From positions 36,467 through 100,466 of the forward strand of contig CALUSM010000002.1 in the NCBI GenBank assembly GCA_944323445.1: a stretch of DNA of 64,000 bases. The letters run 5' to 3'. Made by a program: the position numbers and the translations under genes. A model generated the notes under the pieces. That model saw only the letters and a list, made by a program, of their open reading frames with translations. It ran no database searches and was not told the DNA's origin. Source of the DNA: an uncultured Bacteroidales bacterium. GTDB taxonomy: Bacteria; Bacteroidota; Bacteroidia; Bacteroidales; UBA932. Every line of letters starts with the position of its first letter. The stretch's first letter is position 1. Below are positions 41,621 through 51,523 of the stretch, one piece after another.

Positions 41621-43036
41621 TTATGCCTCGTCCTCTGTCGAGTCAAACAAGCTCTTGATGCGCTCGGAGAGGGGCTTCTTGGGTTGTTTGGGCTGTTTCT
41701 GCGGTTTCTGGGCCTGGGAGTTCACGGAGTCCTGCTGCCTGTGGTCCGTGCGGACTGTCCCGGGTATCCCTTCTTGTCCGCCGTCCTCCCCGAAAAGAGT
41801 AGCTTCCTCTGCCGGCTGGGACTGACCGGAAGACTGTGCCTGGGATTCGGGCAGGGTGTCTTCGTATTCGAAACCCTTGATTACAAGTCCTGTGGCCACG
41901 GAGGCCTCGGGCCGGAATGCATCGTCCACCGAGTTTCCGATGATGGTGTTGCTGTCCGGTACTCCGAGCCGGATGTCCATGCCCAGAATGCTGTGGGCCA
42001 GCGCCTGTATGTGCTTGAGACGCGCGGACCCCCCGGTGAGCACTGCCCCGCTGCGGATGCGCTCTCTGTAGCCGGATTCCTCCACAATCCTGCGGACTGT
42101 CGCCAGTATCTCACAGGTGCGGGCCTCGATAGCCTGGAAGAACAGCTTGAGAGGCACGTTCTTGATGACAGTGTCGTTCTTGTCCCTGATGGGGATGATC
42201 TTGTTGTCCGGAGCGTACTCGCTTACGCAGGAGCCGTGCTGGATCTTCATCAGCTCCGCATTGCGCAGGGATACGCCGCATATCTGACTGATATCCTCGC
42301 TTATGGAGTTGCCGGCGAACGGGATGACGGCGGCATGCCGGATGATGTTGCCCTGGTAGATGAGCACGTCGGTGGTGCCTGCTCCGATGTCCACGAGCAC
42401 TGTGCCCAGCTCTTTCTCGTCGTCGGTAAGCAGGGATGTTGCCGCCGCGATGGGGGAGAGGATGAATCTCCTGAGGGACAGCCCGCTCATCGATATGGTC
42501 TGGCTGCTCTTCTTGACTGTGCCGGCGCTTCCCACGAAGAGACGGTATTCTCCGCTGATCTCCTTGCCTATCATGCCGACCGGGTCTCCTACATCGATGA
42601 ACTCGTCGACATTGTAGTATTGCGGCACTACGAAGATGGTCTTCTCAGACGGCTCTACCTTGGTGAGGTACATCTCCTCAAGCATAGATGTTACCTCGGC
42701 TGTGTCTATCATCGAGTCGGGATCCTGCCTGTTGCGGCGCAGGCTTTCCGAGCAGCACCGGAGGGCCTGCCCGGAAATGTTGACGTAGACATTACGGACA
42801 CTGTAGTGCTCCGTGTCCGGAAGCGAATGGACCTGCTCCAGTACTTTCTGCATGGTGGGCTTGATGACGGAGATGACCTTCATGGGATTCATGATCTCGC
42901 TCCGGCGTACCCCGTCCGCGGGGATGGGGGTCTCACTGTAGCCTATGATCTTGATGCCGGTGGAGGTTCTCTCCCCGACTGTCACTGCCAGTTTGGAAGT
43001 GCCTATGTCGATGGCTGTAATGTATCTGCTGTTCAT
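41621..43036 (-). CDS. ftsA: Cell division protein FtsA
   Basis: Actin-like ATPase that tethers FtsZ to the membrane and recruits later proteins. 471 residues. ATP-binding ITAIDIGTSKLAVTVGE, phosphate 2 loop VLVDIGAGTTDVLIY, and the adenosine site GAVLTGGSARLKHI are seen, with a 1C-type domain between them. The C-terminus adds a Lys/Pro/Gln-rich stretch (about 435-455) before an amphipathic helix (SERIKSLFD) that should touch the membrane. Start overlaps ftsQ as ATGA. Confidence 0.97.
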   Translation of the reverse strand: MNSRYITAIDIGTSKLAVTVGERTSTGIKIIGYSETPIPADGVRRSEIMNPMKVISVIKPTMQKVLEQVHSLPDTEHYSVRNVYVNISGQALRCCSESLRRNRQDPDSMIDTAEVTSMLEEMYLTKVEPSEKTIFVVPQYYNVDEFIDVGDPVGMIGKEISGEYRLFVGSAGTVKKSSQTISMSGLSLRRFILSPIAAATSLLTDDEKELGTVLVDIGAGTTDVLIYQGNIIRHAAVIPFAGNSISEDISQICGVSLRNAELMKIQHGSCVSEYAPDNKIIPIRDKNDTVIKNVPLKLFFQAIEARTCEILATVRRIVEESGYRERIRSGAVLTGGSARLKHIQALAHSILGMDIRLGVPDSNTIIGNSVDDAFRPEASVATGLVIKGFEYEDTLPESQAQSSGQSQPAEEATLFGEDGGQEGIPGTVRTDHRQQDSVNSQAQKPQKQPKQPKKPLSERIKSLFDSTEDEA

Positions 43037-43851
43037 ATTCTAATACTTTTCTTGATCTCTTTTCTGTCCCTCAGGGTGCAGACAATCTGGTCCGAGAACT
43101 TGAGATTGACCGCCGAATACCGCTCCCATCCGTATACCGGGACTATCTGGCGGTAGAAGGTTTTCAATTTTGCGAATTTGTAGTCGATGTCGTCCGTAGA
43201 GCCGAAGATTATCTTCTGGTCCCCTACGACAGTGTAGAATGTGATGTCGCCGTTCTCTTCCACGTCTATCTGCTGAATCTGGGCATTCCATACCGGGTGT
43301 CTGTCCAGATAGTGCGCCAGCTTGATCATTCCCTCTATCCAGCTGCGGTCTTCTTTTTCCGGCACTCCCCGGTAACCTTCTTCCAGGTTTACCGGGATAT
43401 GCCCGGACACCACCGGTACGTAGGAGGTGAATGAGCTGACCCACGGAAAGATGTACCCTGTGTCATCGATGTAGAACGCGCCTTTTGCGGTCTGCACCCT
43501 CAGCAGGGGCCGGCGCTGCGTGATGCTCACTCTCAGAATTCCGTCCCGGGAGACGGATACGTCGCTGTGCCGGATGGCGCTGCGGCTCTCGAGCAGGTTT
43601 TCGATGTCGGTGAGGCGGGCTTCCTGACGGGGTCTGCCAAGTGGATTGACATCGGAGGACGAGATGATCTCCTCTATGTCGGAAGGGGATACGAAGCGGT
43701 TGGAGGCGCTGTCCAGAATCCTCACACTTATGCCCGTGCACAGTTCTGTCTTCCTGCCTTTGGAAGAAAGGAAGGATGCTGCTGCGAAATACCCGCAGAA
43801 AAGCAGGACGGCCAGTGCGGCAAGGCAGTATGTGATGACTTTTTTAAGCAT
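43033..43851 (-). CDS. ftsQ: Cell division protein FtsQ
   Basis: 272 residues: one membrane helix near the N-terminus (about 5-25, VITYCLAALAVLLFCGYFAA) then a POTRA-like domain (about 45-110, with RFVSPSDIEEIISS and RHSDVSVSRDGILRVSITQRRP) and a beta domain (about 120-230). It bridges early and late divisome proteins. The start overlaps the murC end by 8 bases. Confidence 0.9.
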   Translation of the reverse strand: MLKKVITYCLAALAVLLFCGYFAAASFLSSKGRKTELCTGISVRILDSASNRFVSPSDIEEIISSSDVNPLGRPRQEARLTDIENLLESRSAIRHSDVSVSRDGILRVSITQRRPLLRVQTAKGAFYIDDTGYIFPWVSSFTSYVPVVSGHIPVNLEEGYRGVPEKEDRSWIEGMIKLAHYLDRHPVWNAQIQQIDVEENGDITFYTVVGDQKIIFGSTDDIDYKFAKLKTFYRQIVPVYGWERYSAVNLKFSDQIVCTLRDRKEIKKSIRI

Positions 43852-45202
43852 ATTTCTCTCTCAGCAGGTTTTCTAGCGGTGCCGTGAAACGGTCTATGTC
43901 TCCGGCTCCGAATGTCACGAGTATGTCTGTGTCTCTCGAGGCAATTTCTTCCAGAAGCTCTTTTTTCTGTACTATGCGCTTGTCCTTCATGTCACAGTGT
44001 TCGTAGATGAGGCTGGAGGAGACTCCGGGCAGGGGCTCTTCGCGGGCGGGATATACGGGCAGCAGCAGCAGTGAGTCGAGGGCGCTCAGGCTCCTGCCGA
44101 ACTCCCGGTAGAGATCCCTGGTGCGGCTGTAGAGGTGGGGCTGGAATACACCGCAGATTTTTCTTCCCGGCCATACCTGGCGGATGGAGGCGATGGTGGC
44201 GGCCAGCTCTGCAGGATGATGGGCGTAGTCGTCGATGTAGGTGTGTCCAGGCACATCGAAGCGTATGTCGAAACGGCGTGCCACCCCCCTGAATGAGGAT
44301 ATGCCGTCTCGTACGCTCTTTTCAGGAGTCCCGTGCAGCAGTGCCAGGGCCGCTGCGGCAGTGGCGTTCTGGATGTACACTTCTCCCGGCACTCCGGCGT
44401 GGCAGCGCTCTATCCTGCCGTAAGGGGTGTTGAGGGTGAAGTACATTCTGCCCTGTCCGTCAGAGACGATGCCGGAGGCGCTGAAGTCTCCGCCTTCTCC
44501 GTAGGTCCATATCTTTGCGCGGATGTCTTTTCCGGTAAAATAGCCTTCGAGGCCCTTGTGTATGACCAGATGCCCGGATGTCTGGCGTCCGAACTGGACG
44601 AAAGCCTCCCGCAGGTCATCCATGTCCCGGTATATGTCCATGTGGTCGGCGTCCATCGCGGTAATCACGGCGCATTCCGGATGCAGGCGCAGGAAGGAGC
44701 GGTCGAACTCGTCGGCCTCCGCCACCATGACTCCGCTGTCCGAGAGCAGCAGGTTGGTGCCGTAATTGCACGAGATGCCTCCCAGGAATGCGGTGCAGCC
44801 TTCGCCCGAGGCAGTCAGGATATGGGCCAGCATGGTGCTGGTCGTTGTCTTGCCGTGTGTTCCGGCTACGGCCAGACAGCGGTGTCCGTCGGTGATTTCC
44901 CCGAGTGCCTCCGACCTCTTGACGGTCCTGTATCCGCGGGAGCGGGCGAATGTCAGCTCTCCCAGGTCCTGGGGTACGGCGGGGGTATAGATGACCAGCG
45001 TGTCTTCCGGGGAAGGGGGGATGAGAACGGCATTGTCCTCGAAATGGACTGCGATCCCCTCGCTCTCCAGGGCACGGGTTACCGGAGACGGGGTGCGGTC
45101 GTAGCCGCTGACCCTGCATCCGGCGTGGTGGTACCAGCGGGCGAGGGCACTCATGCCGATGCCGCCGATGCCGATAAGGTAGATATTATTGTATGTCTTC
45201 AT
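43844..45202 (-). CDS. murC: UDP-N-acetylmuramate--L-alanine ligase
   Basis: Adds L-Ala to UDP-MurNAc, the first amino-acid step of peptidoglycan precursor assembly. 452 residues. The N-terminal UDP-binding IGIGGIGMSALARWYHHAG, ATP-binding GTHGKTTTSTML (about 112-123), EADEFDRSFL, and the C-terminal VFQPHLYSRT are seen. ATG at 45202 is chosen: the family starts right before IYLIGIGGIGM; an upstream in-frame start (45226) would overlap murG more. It overlaps murG by 17 bases. Confidence 0.96.
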   Translation of the reverse strand: MKTYNNIYLIGIGGIGMSALARWYHHAGCRVSGYDRTPSPVTRALESEGIAVHFEDNAVLIPPSPEDTLVIYTPAVPQDLGELTFARSRGYRTVKRSEALGEITDGHRCLAVAGTHGKTTTSTMLAHILTASGEGCTAFLGGISCNYGTNLLLSDSGVMVAEADEFDRSFLRLHPECAVITAMDADHMDIYRDMDDLREAFVQFGRQTSGHLVIHKGLEGYFTGKDIRAKIWTYGEGGDFSASGIVSDGQGRMYFTLNTPYGRIERCHAGVPGEVYIQNATAAAALALLHGTPEKSVRDGISSFRGVARRFDIRFDVPGHTYIDDYAHHPAELAATIASIRQVWPGRKICGVFQPHLYSRTRDLYREFGRSLSALDSLLLLPVYPAREEPLPGVSSSLIYEHCDMKDKRIVQKKELLEEIASRDTDILVTFGAGDIDRFTAPLENLLREKYA

Positions 45203-46346
45203 GTTTCTTGTCGTCAATGAGTCCAAGCACTTCCGCGGCTATGTCCCGCGCCGCGTCCGGACGGGCCAGCTTCAGGATGTTCTGCTCCAGTACGGAACGT
45301 CTTGCGCTGTTCTTGAGCAGCTCCTCGACAGCCGGAAACAGGTCGGTGGAGGCCCTGCTGTCGCAGACCATCGCCGCTGCATCGATGTCGACCAGGGACA
45401 TGGCGTTGTGGGTCTGATGGTCCTCGGCAACATTGGGGGAGGGAACGAAGATGGCCGCCTTGCCGACGGCGCACAGCTCGGATATGGTTCCGGCTCCGGC
45501 GCGGGATACCACCAGGTCGGCGGCTGCAAAGGCCAGGTCCATGCGGGAGATGAAGTCGCAGTTGCGGAGATTGCCCCATATCCTGACTCCGTCCCTGGTC
45601 TGGCTGACTCCTCCCAGCCGGGAGAATATCTCCTGTGTCTGTTCGGTGTATCCCTTACCGCTCTGCCATATAATCTGGTAGGGGAATGCTCCGCCGTTCG
45701 TGCGGCATGTTGTGCGCATGACTGAGTTGAAAGTGCCGCATCCTCCGCTGCCTCCGACAATGAGGACTGTGGGAAGGGAGGGGTTCAGGCAGAAGAACCG
45801 TTGTCCGGCTGCCTTCTCCTCCGCGGAGTACGGGTGTATGTTCTCCCTTACGGGGTTGCCGGTGAGTATTATTTTGGAGGCGGGGAAGAACCGGTCCATT
45901 CCGGGGTAGGCCGTGCATATTTTCTTTGCCCTGCGGCTCAGCATCCTGTTGGCGAGACCGGCGTAGGAGTTCTGTTCCTGAATGAGGGTCGGAATACCGT
46001 AGGATGCGGCTTTCCACAGTGTCGGGGCGCTGGCATAGCCTCCGACGCCGACGACGACGTCCGGCTTGAAGTCCCGGATGATCTCTCCGGCCTTGCGCAG
46101 GCTCCGCAGGACCTTGGCCGGCAGAGCCAGGTTGGATGCGGACATGCTCCGCTGAAGTCCGGCTACAGGCAGCCCTATGATCCGGTATCCGGCGGCGGGA
46201 ACCCGCTCCATTTCCATTTTCCCATCGGCTCCTGTGAACAGTATTTCGGCCTCAGGGTCTGTTTTCCTGATAGCGTCCGCTATCGAGAGTGCGGGAAAGA
46301 TGTGGCCTCCCGTGCCTCCTCCGCTGATGATGATTCTGTGCTGCAT
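45186..46346 (-). CDS. murG: UDP-N-acetylglucosamine transferase (lipid II synthase) MurG
   Basis: Adds GlcNAc to lipid I to form lipid II at the inner leaflet of the cell membrane. 386 residues. ISGGGTGGHIFPALSIADA is the donor-binding loop, GVGGYASAPT follows, and VVSRAGAGTISELCAVGKA holds the C-terminal UDP-GlcNAc site. ATG at 46346 has a strong AAGGAGGAAAC ribosome-binding site. The first 67 bases overlap the end of ftsW. Confidence 0.97.
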   Translation of the reverse strand: MQHRIIISGGGTGGHIFPALSIADAIRKTDPEAEILFTGADGKMEMERVPAAGYRIIGLPVAGLQRSMSASNLALPAKVLRSLRKAGEIIRDFKPDVVVGVGGYASAPTLWKAASYGIPTLIQEQNSYAGLANRMLSRRAKKICTAYPGMDRFFPASKIILTGNPVRENIHPYSAEEKAAGQRFFCLNPSLPTVLIVGGSGGCGTFNSVMRTTCRTNGGAFPYQIIWQSGKGYTEQTQEIFSRLGGVSQTRDGVRIWGNLRNCDFISRMDLAFAAADLVVSRAGAGTISELCAVGKAAIFVPSPNVAEDHQTHNAMSLVDIDAAAMVCDSRASTDLFPAVEELLKNSARRSVLEQNILKLARPDAARDIAAEVLGLIDDKKHEDIQ

Positions 46347-47530
46347 GTTGTTTCCTCCTTTTCGGCTTTGAGTTTCAAGTCTTTGATTTCGATGGTCCGG
46401 TTGACGGACAGGATGATTCCGAAGGCGCAGTTCATGATGATGAGAGCCGTGCCTCCGCGGCTGATCATCGGCAGGGTCTGTCCCGTTACAGGCAGTATGC
46501 CGATGTTGACGAAGATATGCAGGAAGGCCTGCATGGTGATGAGGGTCGAAAGACCCAGTACCACGATGATGGAGAACTTGCGGGTACATGCCCGGGCAAT
46601 CTTCATGCATCGGTAGAAGAACCACAGATAGAGGATGATGACGGCTAGACCCCCGATCAGTCCGTATTCCTCTATGATGACGGCGTAGATGTAGTCGTCG
46701 TAAGCATTGGGAAGGATGTCCCGCTTGATGCTGTTGCCGGGACCGCGGCCGAATATGCCTCCGAGCTGTACTGCTTCCCGCGCCTGGTCGGCCTGGAATG
46801 TCTTTTCCTCGTACTCGGCCAGCTCTGCAGCGGACATCTCTTCGGCCTCGTCAGCCGAGAAATGCCTCTCGATTCTCTCTCCGAAGGTGTCGAAGCGGGG
46901 GAATACCTTCCCCTTCGTGATGATACTCGCCGAGAATGCCGCAGCCACGACTCCTACTGCGATGGGAACGGTCCACAGGATGAATCTGGGCCGTATTCCG
47001 GAGCAGAGCATGATAATCAGGGTCAGCGTCCCAATGATAAGGGCGGCGGACATACTTCCGAACATGGTGAGGGCGCATACGGCCCCGACGGGCAGGAGTA
47101 TTTTCAGGGCATACTCCTTGAAAGTACTCAGGTCTGAGGATTCTATGATGCGTGCCAGGTACAGGACTACGGCTACTTTCGCTATCTCTGAGGGATGTAC
47201 CGGGATGCCCAGCAGGGAGAAACTGCGGAGCTGGTGTGTTGCGATCGGTACAATCAGCAGCGCCACCGCCGCTCCCATCGCGGCGTAGGACAGGAACCGG
47301 TAGGCCCTCATGGGAATCCTGTAGCATACCAGCAGTACGATGAAGCCCAGGATATAGTATCCGGCCTGGTCCATCAGGTAGCTGAACGGAGTCGTGTCCT
47401 TTCTGAACGCCAGAGAGCTCGTGGCAGAGTACACCACGGCCATGGATATCATGGCGAAGAAGAGGATGAGCAGCCAGATCACCCTGTCTCCGTGGAGCTT
47501 GCCTATATTCTTGAGTTTCTCTGTCATCAT
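46280..47530 (-). CDS. ftsW: Cell division protein FtsW (SEDS glycosyltransferase)
   Basis: 416 residues with about 10 membrane helices, the SEDS peptidoglycan glycosyltransferase of the septum. The conserved IHPSEIAKV-like segment here reads PVHPSEIAKVAVV, and the late loop GRGPGNSIKRDILP then AYDDYIYAVIIEEYGLIGG and LPVTGQTLPMISRGGTA match FtsW. A Glu/Ser-rich tail of about 25 residues overlaps murG by 67 bases. Start ATGATG has an AAGGAGAAAA ribosome-binding site. Confidence 0.96.
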   Translation of the reverse strand: MMTEKLKNIGKLHGDRVIWLLILFFAMISMAVVYSATSSLAFRKDTTPFSYLMDQAGYYILGFIVLLVCYRIPMRAYRFLSYAAMGAAVALLIVPIATHQLRSFSLLGIPVHPSEIAKVAVVLYLARIIESSDLSTFKEYALKILLPVGAVCALTMFGSMSAALIIGTLTLIIMLCSGIRPRFILWTVPIAVGVVAAAFSASIITKGKVFPRFDTFGERIERHFSADEAEEMSAAELAEYEEKTFQADQAREAVQLGGIFGRGPGNSIKRDILPNAYDDYIYAVIIEEYGLIGGLAVIILYLWFFYRCMKIARACTRKFSIIVVLGLSTLITMQAFLHIFVNIGILPVTGQTLPMISRGGTALIIMNCAFGIILSVNRTIEIKDLKLKAEKEETTCSTESSSAEEAREATSFPHSR

Positions 47531-47545
47531 TTTTCTCCTTGGGTC

Positions 47546-48880
47546 TTACAGCTCTCTGACCGCGGCCTTGAACTGGCGTCCGCGGTCTTCGTAGTTTTTG
47601 AACAGATCGAAGCTGGCGCAGCAGGGCGAGAGCAGGACTACATCCCCGTCCTCGGCCAGCCCGTAGGCCTTCTGCACCGCCTCTTTGGCCGATGATGCGT
47701 CTGTGATGACAGGTACCACAGGACCGAAGAAGTCGTGCAGCTTGCGGTTGTCCTTGCCGAGGCAGATGAGGGCCTTGACCTTCTCCCGTACCAGCGGCTC
47801 TATCTCCGAATAGTCGTTGCCCTTGTCGGTGCCTCCGGCAATCCATACCACCGGGTGCTTCATGCACTCGAGGGCGTACCATGTAGAGTTGACATTGGTG
47901 GCCTTCGAGTCGTTGATGTAAAGGACACCGCGGATACTCATGACTTTCTCCAGACGGTGCTCGATGTTCTGGAACGTGGCCAGGCTCCGGCGGATGATGT
48001 CATTGGTGATGTTCATTATCTTGCCGGTGATGGCTGCGGCCATGGAGTTGTAGATGTTGTGGCGGCCCTGGAGCGAGAGCTCGTCGGTGCGCACCACGCA
48101 CTCGTCCCCGTCATAGCGTACCGTTATTTTCTCTCCGTCCGAGAAGGCGCCCCGGGTGACCTCGTGTTTCTGCGAGAAGGGGAGCATCTTGGCCCGCAGG
48201 ACAATCTCGTTGATGTGTCCTACCGTGACACTGTCATCATCGCAGAATATGAAGCAGTCCTTTTCCGACATGTTGCGGGTGATGCGGAACTTTGCCCTGA
48301 CGTAGTTCTGCATCTTGTGGTCGTAGCGGTCCAGATGGTCGGGGGTGATGTTGAGTATGATGGCTATGTCGGCCTTGAAGTCGTACATGCCGTCGAGCTG
48401 GAAGCTGCTGAGCTCCAGGACATAGATGTCGAAGTTCTCGGTGGCCACCTGATAGGCGTAGCTCTTTCCTATGTTGCCGCCGAGACCGACGTTGAGGCCG
48501 GCGTTCCGGAGCATGTAGTAGATGAGTGATGTCGTGGTGGTCTTTCCGTTGCTTCCGGTGACGCAGATTTTCTTGGCCCTGTCGTAGCGGCCTGCGAACT
48601 CTATCTCGGAGATGACAGGTATGCCGGCCTTGAGAGCCCCGCTCACCGCGGGGGCAGTGTCGGGGATTCCGGGACTCTTTATTATCTCATCCGCATTGAG
48701 GATGCTCTCCATGGTGTGGTGTCCCTCCTCGTAGGGAATGCCGTATTTTTCCAGAAGCGCCTTGCCCTCTTCCGGGATGCTGCCGTTGTCGGACAGGAAG
48801 ATCTCAAATCCTTTGACTTTTGCGAGGACGGCTGCTCCGACTCCGCTCTCGCCGCCTCCGAGTGCTACGATCCGTTTCAT
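47546..48880 (-). CDS. murD: UDP-N-acetylmuramoylalanine--D-glutamate ligase
   Basis: Adds D-Glu to UDP-MurNAc-L-Ala. 444 residues. The N-terminal VALGGGESGVGAAVLA, the ATP site VTGSNGKTTTTSL (about 110-122), and C-terminal YINDSKATNVNSTWYALE plus VVLLSPCCASFDLFKNYEDRG are family marks. The ATG at 48880 is chosen over the TTG at 48889, which would overlap the mraY stop. It starts 5 bases after that stop. Confidence 0.97.
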   Translation of the reverse strand: MKRIVALGGGESGVGAAVLAKVKGFEIFLSDNGSIPEEGKALLEKYGIPYEEGHHTMESILNADEIIKSPGIPDTAPAVSGALKAGIPVISEIEFAGRYDRAKKICVTGSNGKTTTTSLIYYMLRNAGLNVGLGGNIGKSYAYQVATENFDIYVLELSSFQLDGMYDFKADIAIILNITPDHLDRYDHKMQNYVRAKFRITRNMSEKDCFIFCDDDSVTVGHINEIVLRAKMLPFSQKHEVTRGAFSDGEKITVRYDGDECVVRTDELSLQGRHNIYNSMAAAITGKIMNITNDIIRRSLATFQNIEHRLEKVMSIRGVLYINDSKATNVNSTWYALECMKHPVVWIAGGTDKGNDYSEIEPLVREKVKALICLGKDNRKLHDFFGPVVPVITDASSAKEAVQKAYGLAEDGDVVLLSPCCASFDLFKNYEDRGRQFKAAVREL

Positions 48881-48885
48881 GGTGA

Positions 48886-50064
48886 TCAACGTATTTTAAG
48901 TGTTATTATTGTCGCTATGGCGAGCAGGATGCTTACGATCCAGAAGCGCATGACTATCTTCGCCTCGGGAACGGCCCTGGCAGGCCTGGATATCAGGGCG
49001 GGCATGCCTTCCTTCTGGAAGTGGTGATGCAGGGGAGCCATCTTGAAGACCCTCCGGCCCGCTCCGTATTTCTTTTTGGTGTACTTGAAGTAGAAGCGCT
49101 GTATGATCACCGAGATGGACTCGGCGAAGAATACGCCGCAGAGGATGGGAATCAGCAGCTCCTTGCGTATGAGCACGGCGACCACTCCGATGATGCCGCC
49201 GAGGGCGAGGCTGCCCGTATCGCCCATGAATACCTGAGCGGGGTAGGAGTTGAACCACAGGAAGCCCAGCAGGGCGCCTATCAGGGCGGACAGGTAGACC
49301 GCAATCTCTCCTGAGTCTGGAATGTACATGATATTGAGGTAGTCGGCGTAGATGACGTTGCCGGAGAGATAGGCCAGGACTCCGAGCGCCGCGCCCACTA
49401 TCGCGGTGATGCCGGCCGCCAGTCCGTCCATTCCGTCGGTGAGATTGCTGGCGTTGGACATGGCCGTGATGATGAAGATGATGACCGCCACGTAGATCAC
49501 TACCTGCAGCAGCTCCTTGATCTTGCCGCTGCCCGGGGCCAGCCAGGCGTAGTCAAACTCGTTGTTCTTCACGAAAGGTATGGTTGTCAGGGTGCTGATT
49601 GTGTCCTCGTGCACGCAGACCGTTATGCCCACTGCCAGGCCAAGTACCACCTGTCCGAGGATTTTGTACTTGCCGGGCATGCCTTCCTTGTTCTTTCTGA
49701 ACACTTTTATGTAGTCGTCAGCAAAACCCAGGCACCCGAGCCATACCAGCGTCACCAGCAGAAGCTGGATATACATGTTGGTCAGGTCGCCGAAGAGGAG
49801 GACCGATATCAGTATCGATCCGAGAATCATCACTCCGCCCATTGTGGGAGTGCCCTTTTTCGCCAGCTGTCCCTCGAGGCCCAGGTCGCGTATCTCCTCT
49901 CCGATCTGAAGTCTCTGGAGCATGCGTATGCATCTGGCTCCGAAGCAGAGCATCAGGGCGATGGCCGTGACGCTGGCCAGGATCGACCGGACGGAGATAT
50001 ACTGCAGAAGTCCGGATCCCGGAAAGTCGAGGTACCGCAGGTGTTCGAACAGATGGTATATCAT
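48886..50064 (-). CDS. mraY: Phospho-N-acetylmuramoyl-pentapeptide transferase
   Basis: Couples UDP-MurNAc-pentapeptide to undecaprenyl phosphate to form lipid I. 392 residues and about 10 membrane helices, slightly longer than E. coli MraY. The active-site signatures [35 protein letters not shown]-type [14 protein letters not shown], and [10 protein letters not shown] are present. ATGA overlap with murE. Confidence 0.97.
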   Translation of the reverse strand: MIYHLFEHLRYLDFPGSGLLQYISVRSILASVTAIALMLCFGARCIRMLQRLQIGEEIRDLGLEGQLAKKGTPTMGGVMILGSILISVLLFGDLTNMYIQLLLVTLVWLGCLGFADDYIKVFRKNKEGMPGKYKILGQVVLGLAVGITVCVHEDTISTLTTIPFVKNNEFDYAWLAPGSGKIKELLQVVIYVAVIIFIITAMSNASNLTDGMDGLAAGITAIVGAALGVLAYLSGNVIYADYLNIMYIPDSGEIAVYLSALIGALLGFLWFNSYPAQVFMGDTGSLALGGIIGVVAVLIRKELLIPILCGVFFAESISVIIQRFYFKYTKKKYGAGRRVFKMAPLHHHFQKEGMPALISRPARAVPEAKIVMRFWIVSILLAIATIITLKIR

Positions 50065-51515
50065 AGCAATGCCTCCTTTATTATTTCCTTGTCGTCAAAA
50101 TGGGATTTGACGCCGTTGACTATCTGGTAGTCCTCGTGGCCTTTGCCGGCGACGAGGATGATCGCTCCGTCCGGGGCAGTGAGCACGGCGGTGCGTATCG
50201 CTTCCCGGCGGTCGGTGATGAACAGGGTTCTTGCCAGACCCTCGGCGTCGAGTCCCTGCCTCATGTCCTCGATGATGGCTTCGGGGTCCTCGAAACGCGG
50301 GTTGTCCGAGGTTATGATCACCCGGTCGGCATAGCGGGCTCCTATGGCCGCCATCTCGGGCCGCTTGGTGCGGTCGCGGTTGCCTCCGCAGCCGAAGACA
50401 GCTGTCAGCTGTGAATTTCCCTTGAGCCCGAGCAGTGTCTTGAGGACATTCTCCAGGGCGTCGGGCGTGTGGGCGTAGTCCACTACCGCGGTGATGCCCC
50501 TGTGTCCGCGGATATATTCCATGCGTCCGGGCACAGGCCCCATGGCGCTGATTGCGCGCAGGACCTCTTCCTTCTCCGCTCCCAGCAGGACGGCGGCCGC
50601 ATACACCGCGCAGATGTTGTGGGCGTTGTAGTCTCCGATGAACCTGGTCCAGACCTCAGTTCCGTCCAGACTCAGCAGATAGCCCTCCAGACTGCGTTCC
50701 ACTATCCTCACCTTGAATTCCGCCATGCTGCCCTCGCTGTACCTGAATACCCGTGCGGCGGTGTTCTGCACCATGACCGATGCATTGCGGTCATCCGAGT
50801 TGATCAGTGCGAATGCCTCCTTGCCCAGCGAGTCGAAAAGAATCTTCTTGCAACGGATGTATTCGCTGAAAGTCTTGTGGTAGTCGAGGTGGTCGTGCGT
50901 TATGTTGGTGAATATGGCACCGCGGAAACTCAGTCCGTTTACCCGTCCCTGATGGAGGGCATGCGAGCTGACTTCCATGAAGCAGTATTGGCAGCCACGG
51001 TCGGCCATCATGCGCATCAGGCGGTTGAGAGTGACTGGGTCCTGGGTGGTGTTGGTGGTCTCGAACCGCTCTCCGCATATGTAGTTGGCTATGGTAGACA
51101 GCAGTCCGCAGCAGTATCCGAGGGATGTGAAAAGGCGGTAGAGCAGGGTGGCGATGGTGGTCTTGCCGTTGGTTCCCGTCACACCTACAAGGTAAAGGCT
51201 GCGGCTTGGGTGTGAGAAGAAATTTCCTGCCAGTGCTGCAGCTGCGGCCCTTGAGTCTTCCACTCTCACGGCTGTCAGGCCCAGTGCCCTGATTCTTTCC
51301 TCGGCTTCGGCTCTCTGGAAGACCACTGCTGCCGCTCCTGCTGCCGCTGCTTTTTCGATGTAGGCATGTCCGTCGCAGTCGAAGCCCGGTATGGCTATGA
51401 ACAGACATCCGGGCCTGCACTGCCTCGAGTCCTGGGTGATGTCGGATATCTCCAGGTCCAGCGGGCCTTCGGTCCGGACATCCGGTATACCTTTTAATAT
51501 ATAGTCAAGTCTCAT
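50061..51515 (-). CDS. murE: UDP-N-acetylmuramoyl-L-alanyl-D-glutamate--2,6-diaminopimelate ligase
   Basis: Adds the third stem-peptide residue. 484 residues. N-terminal substrate domain ([19 protein letters not shown]), ATP site [29 protein letters not shown] [11 protein letters not shown], and C-terminal [16 protein letters not shown]. The DNPR motif marks the enzyme as meso-diaminopimelate-specific, consistent with a Gram-negative wall. ATG at 51515 is chosen; the frame upstream (to 51758) lacks similarity and overlaps ftsI. Confidence 0.97.
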   Translation of the reverse strand: MRLDYILKGIPDVRTEGPLDLEISDITQDSRQCRPGCLFIAIPGFDCDGHAYIEKAAAAGAAAVVFQRAEAEERIRALGLTAVRVEDSRAAAAALAGNFFSHPSRSLYLVGVTGTNGKTTIATLLYRLFTSLGYCCGLLSTIANYICGERFETTNTTQDPVTLNRLMRMMADRGCQYCFMEVSSHALHQGRVNGLSFRGAIFTNITHDHLDYHKTFSEYIRCKKILFDSLGKEAFALINSDDRNASVMVQNTAARVFRYSEGSMAEFKVRIVERSLEGYLLSLDGTEVWTRFIGDYNAHNICAVYAAAVLLGAEKEEVLRAISAMGPVPGRMEYIRGHRGITAVVDYAHTPDALENVLKTLLGLKGNSQLTAVFGCGGNRDRTKRPEMAAIGARYADRVIITSDNPRFEDPEAIIEDMRQGLDAEGLARTLFITDRREAIRTAVLTAPDGAIILVAGKGHEDYQIVNGVKSHFDDKEIIKEALL

Positions 51516-51523
51516 TTTGGATC

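Noticed and set aside
41603..43156. A 517-codon open frame on the plus strand opposite ftsA
   Set aside because: FtsA is certain from its ATP-binding motifs, and the opposite frame has no recognisable domain.
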